Source: a virus. From it: 41,442 nucleotides of DNA. The notes below the pieces were generated by a model. It saw only the letters and a list, made by a program, of their open reading frames with translations. It was not told the origin of the DNA and did not search any database. The position numbers and the translations under genes are program-made. The DNA lies in the IMG/VR virus record IMGVR_UViG_3300028837_000778, positions 1 through 41,442 of that record. The stretch is one strand, 5' to 3'. Of this stretch, positions 40,919 to 41,442 are shown piece by piece; positions within the stretch are counted from its first letter, which is position 1; every line of letters starts with the position of its first letter.

Positions 40919-41442
40919 TACCTGATTCCCCCTTTATATCCTTTTTGTTTCCCTTCTCATCCACTTCATAAAGGGTAAAGCCCCCCTTGCCCCTGATTTT
41001 GTCCGGGTATCTGGCAAATGCGGGCAGGTCAGCCAAATCAGATACTTTAACTCTACAAGCTACAAAGACACCTTCATCCCTAAATGTTCTAGCTTGTGCT
41101 ACGGTTGGGGAATAATGAATGCCCTTGCCGCATTCTTCCTTGAAACTGGCATCCCAATCAGGGGCTCTGTGGTGAGTTCTAGGTTTGAAAGATACTCCCT
41201 TCTGAGTGGTAAAATACTTGTTGACACTCTTGAACAGAACGGCGTATCCTCGCTTAACCGAGATACCACACTTGTCTAACCATTGCTGGGCAGGAATGAC
41301 ATCACAGCCTAGAATATTCCCTCCGCTCACCTTCACCTGCTTACTTCGGACAATAGTAGTAGCATAAGGGCTACGTGCTTCAACGTGGCTGTTGTCCCAG
41401 GCTACAACGTGGCTGTTGTCCCAGGCTTCAACGTGGCTGTTG
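40911..41442 (-). CDS. C-terminal part of repeat-containing DUF7666-like protein (continues at base 126-1)
   Basis: Open to the end of the window: repeats (VEAWDNSH, VVAWDNSH), then ARSPYATTIVRSKQVKVSGG and a globular C-terminal domain with YAVLFKSVNKYFTTQKG, APDWDASFKEECGKGIHYSP and FVACRVKVSDLADLPAFARY. This domain fits the DUF7666 family as I know it. With a 10-base overlap of the window ends it joins to the start at 126-1 and gives 215 residues. An internal ATG at 41336 is unlikely to be the true start. Confidence 0.8.
   Translation of the reverse strand, partial: NSHVEAWDNSHVVAWDNSHVEARSPYATTIVRSKQVKVSGGNILGCDVIPAQQWLDKCGISVKRGYAVLFKSVNKYFTTQKGVSFKPRTHHRAPDWDASFKEECGKGIHYSPTVAQARTFRDEGVFVACRVKVSDLADLPAFARYPDKIRGKGGFTLYEVDEKGNKKDIKGESGNG
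41381..41442. repeat. 24-bp tandem repeat, right end
   Basis: Two full units (41381-41404, 41405-41428, the second ending in TT instead of TA) and 14 bases of a third. The last ten bases equal bases 1-10 of the window. The unit count across the joined ends is about five. Confidence 0.9.

Noticed and set aside
41381-41442. CRISPR array at the window ends
   Set aside because: The 24-bp units are contiguous without spacers and encode an in-frame 8-residue protein repeat.
1-41442. tRNA genes
   Set aside because: I saw no segment with a 7-bp acceptor stem, an anticodon arm and a GTTCNANNC-type T arm together.

Overview
The window looks like an essentially complete genome of an uncultured double-stranded DNA tailed bacteriophage, moderate in GC and probably assembled from a metagenome. 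The two ends of the window share a 24-bp tandem repeat. If the last 10 bases are overlapped with the first 10, one leftward gene reads without interruption from base 126, through base 1, round to base 41432 and down to 40911, so the molecule was probably circular or circularly permuted. Strong Shine-Dalgarno sites, densely overlapping stop and start codons and sigma70-like promoters point to a bacterial host. Nothing in the sequence names the host. I see no integrase, DNA polymerase, tRNA or CRISPR array.

Layout. The rightward late region runs from 3564 to about 29608: small terminase, a structured non-coding stretch, a small-gene block with a MOA-like papain-fold protein and a LAGLIDADG homing endonuclease, large terminase interrupted by an intein, portal, a 2031-residue putative internal virion protein, scaffold, major capsid protein, decoration and connector proteins, tail and fibre proteins rich in ITP-type repeats, a hub-like protein and a holin-like membrane protein. 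It ends in a strong intrinsic terminator at 29669-29701. No tape-measure gene is visible, so a short-tailed particle is an inference. The leftward early region runs from about 3386 down through base 1, round to 41442 and on to 29655. It holds two replication-organiser or helicase-loader-like proteins, a DnaB helicase, a Gp3-like protein, adenine and cytosine methyltransferases, KTSC, DUF3560-like, DUF6939-like and ASCH-like proteins, and many small Cys-rich, membrane or ribbon-helix-helix proteins.

Control. Three leftward promoters share TTGACA, a 17-18 bp spacer ending in GTGG, and a TA-starting -10 box. One has a GTTAC-T-GTAAC palindrome inside its spacer, beside further copies, in the gap between the divergent early and late regions. 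One drives the replication operon through a strongly folded leader RNA at 39708-39840.

The most notable content is the set of self-processing elements: a complete type II hammerhead ribozyme (2255-2316, minus strand); a 233-nt group I intron (23727-23959) whose removal restores the C-terminus of a virion gene; an Ala1 intein inside the Walker A motif of the large terminase; and a free-standing homing endonuclease just upstream of it. Two other genes carry unexplained frameshifts: a repeat-rich fibre gene near 26110-26137 and a ribbon-helix-helix gene at 36399-36588.
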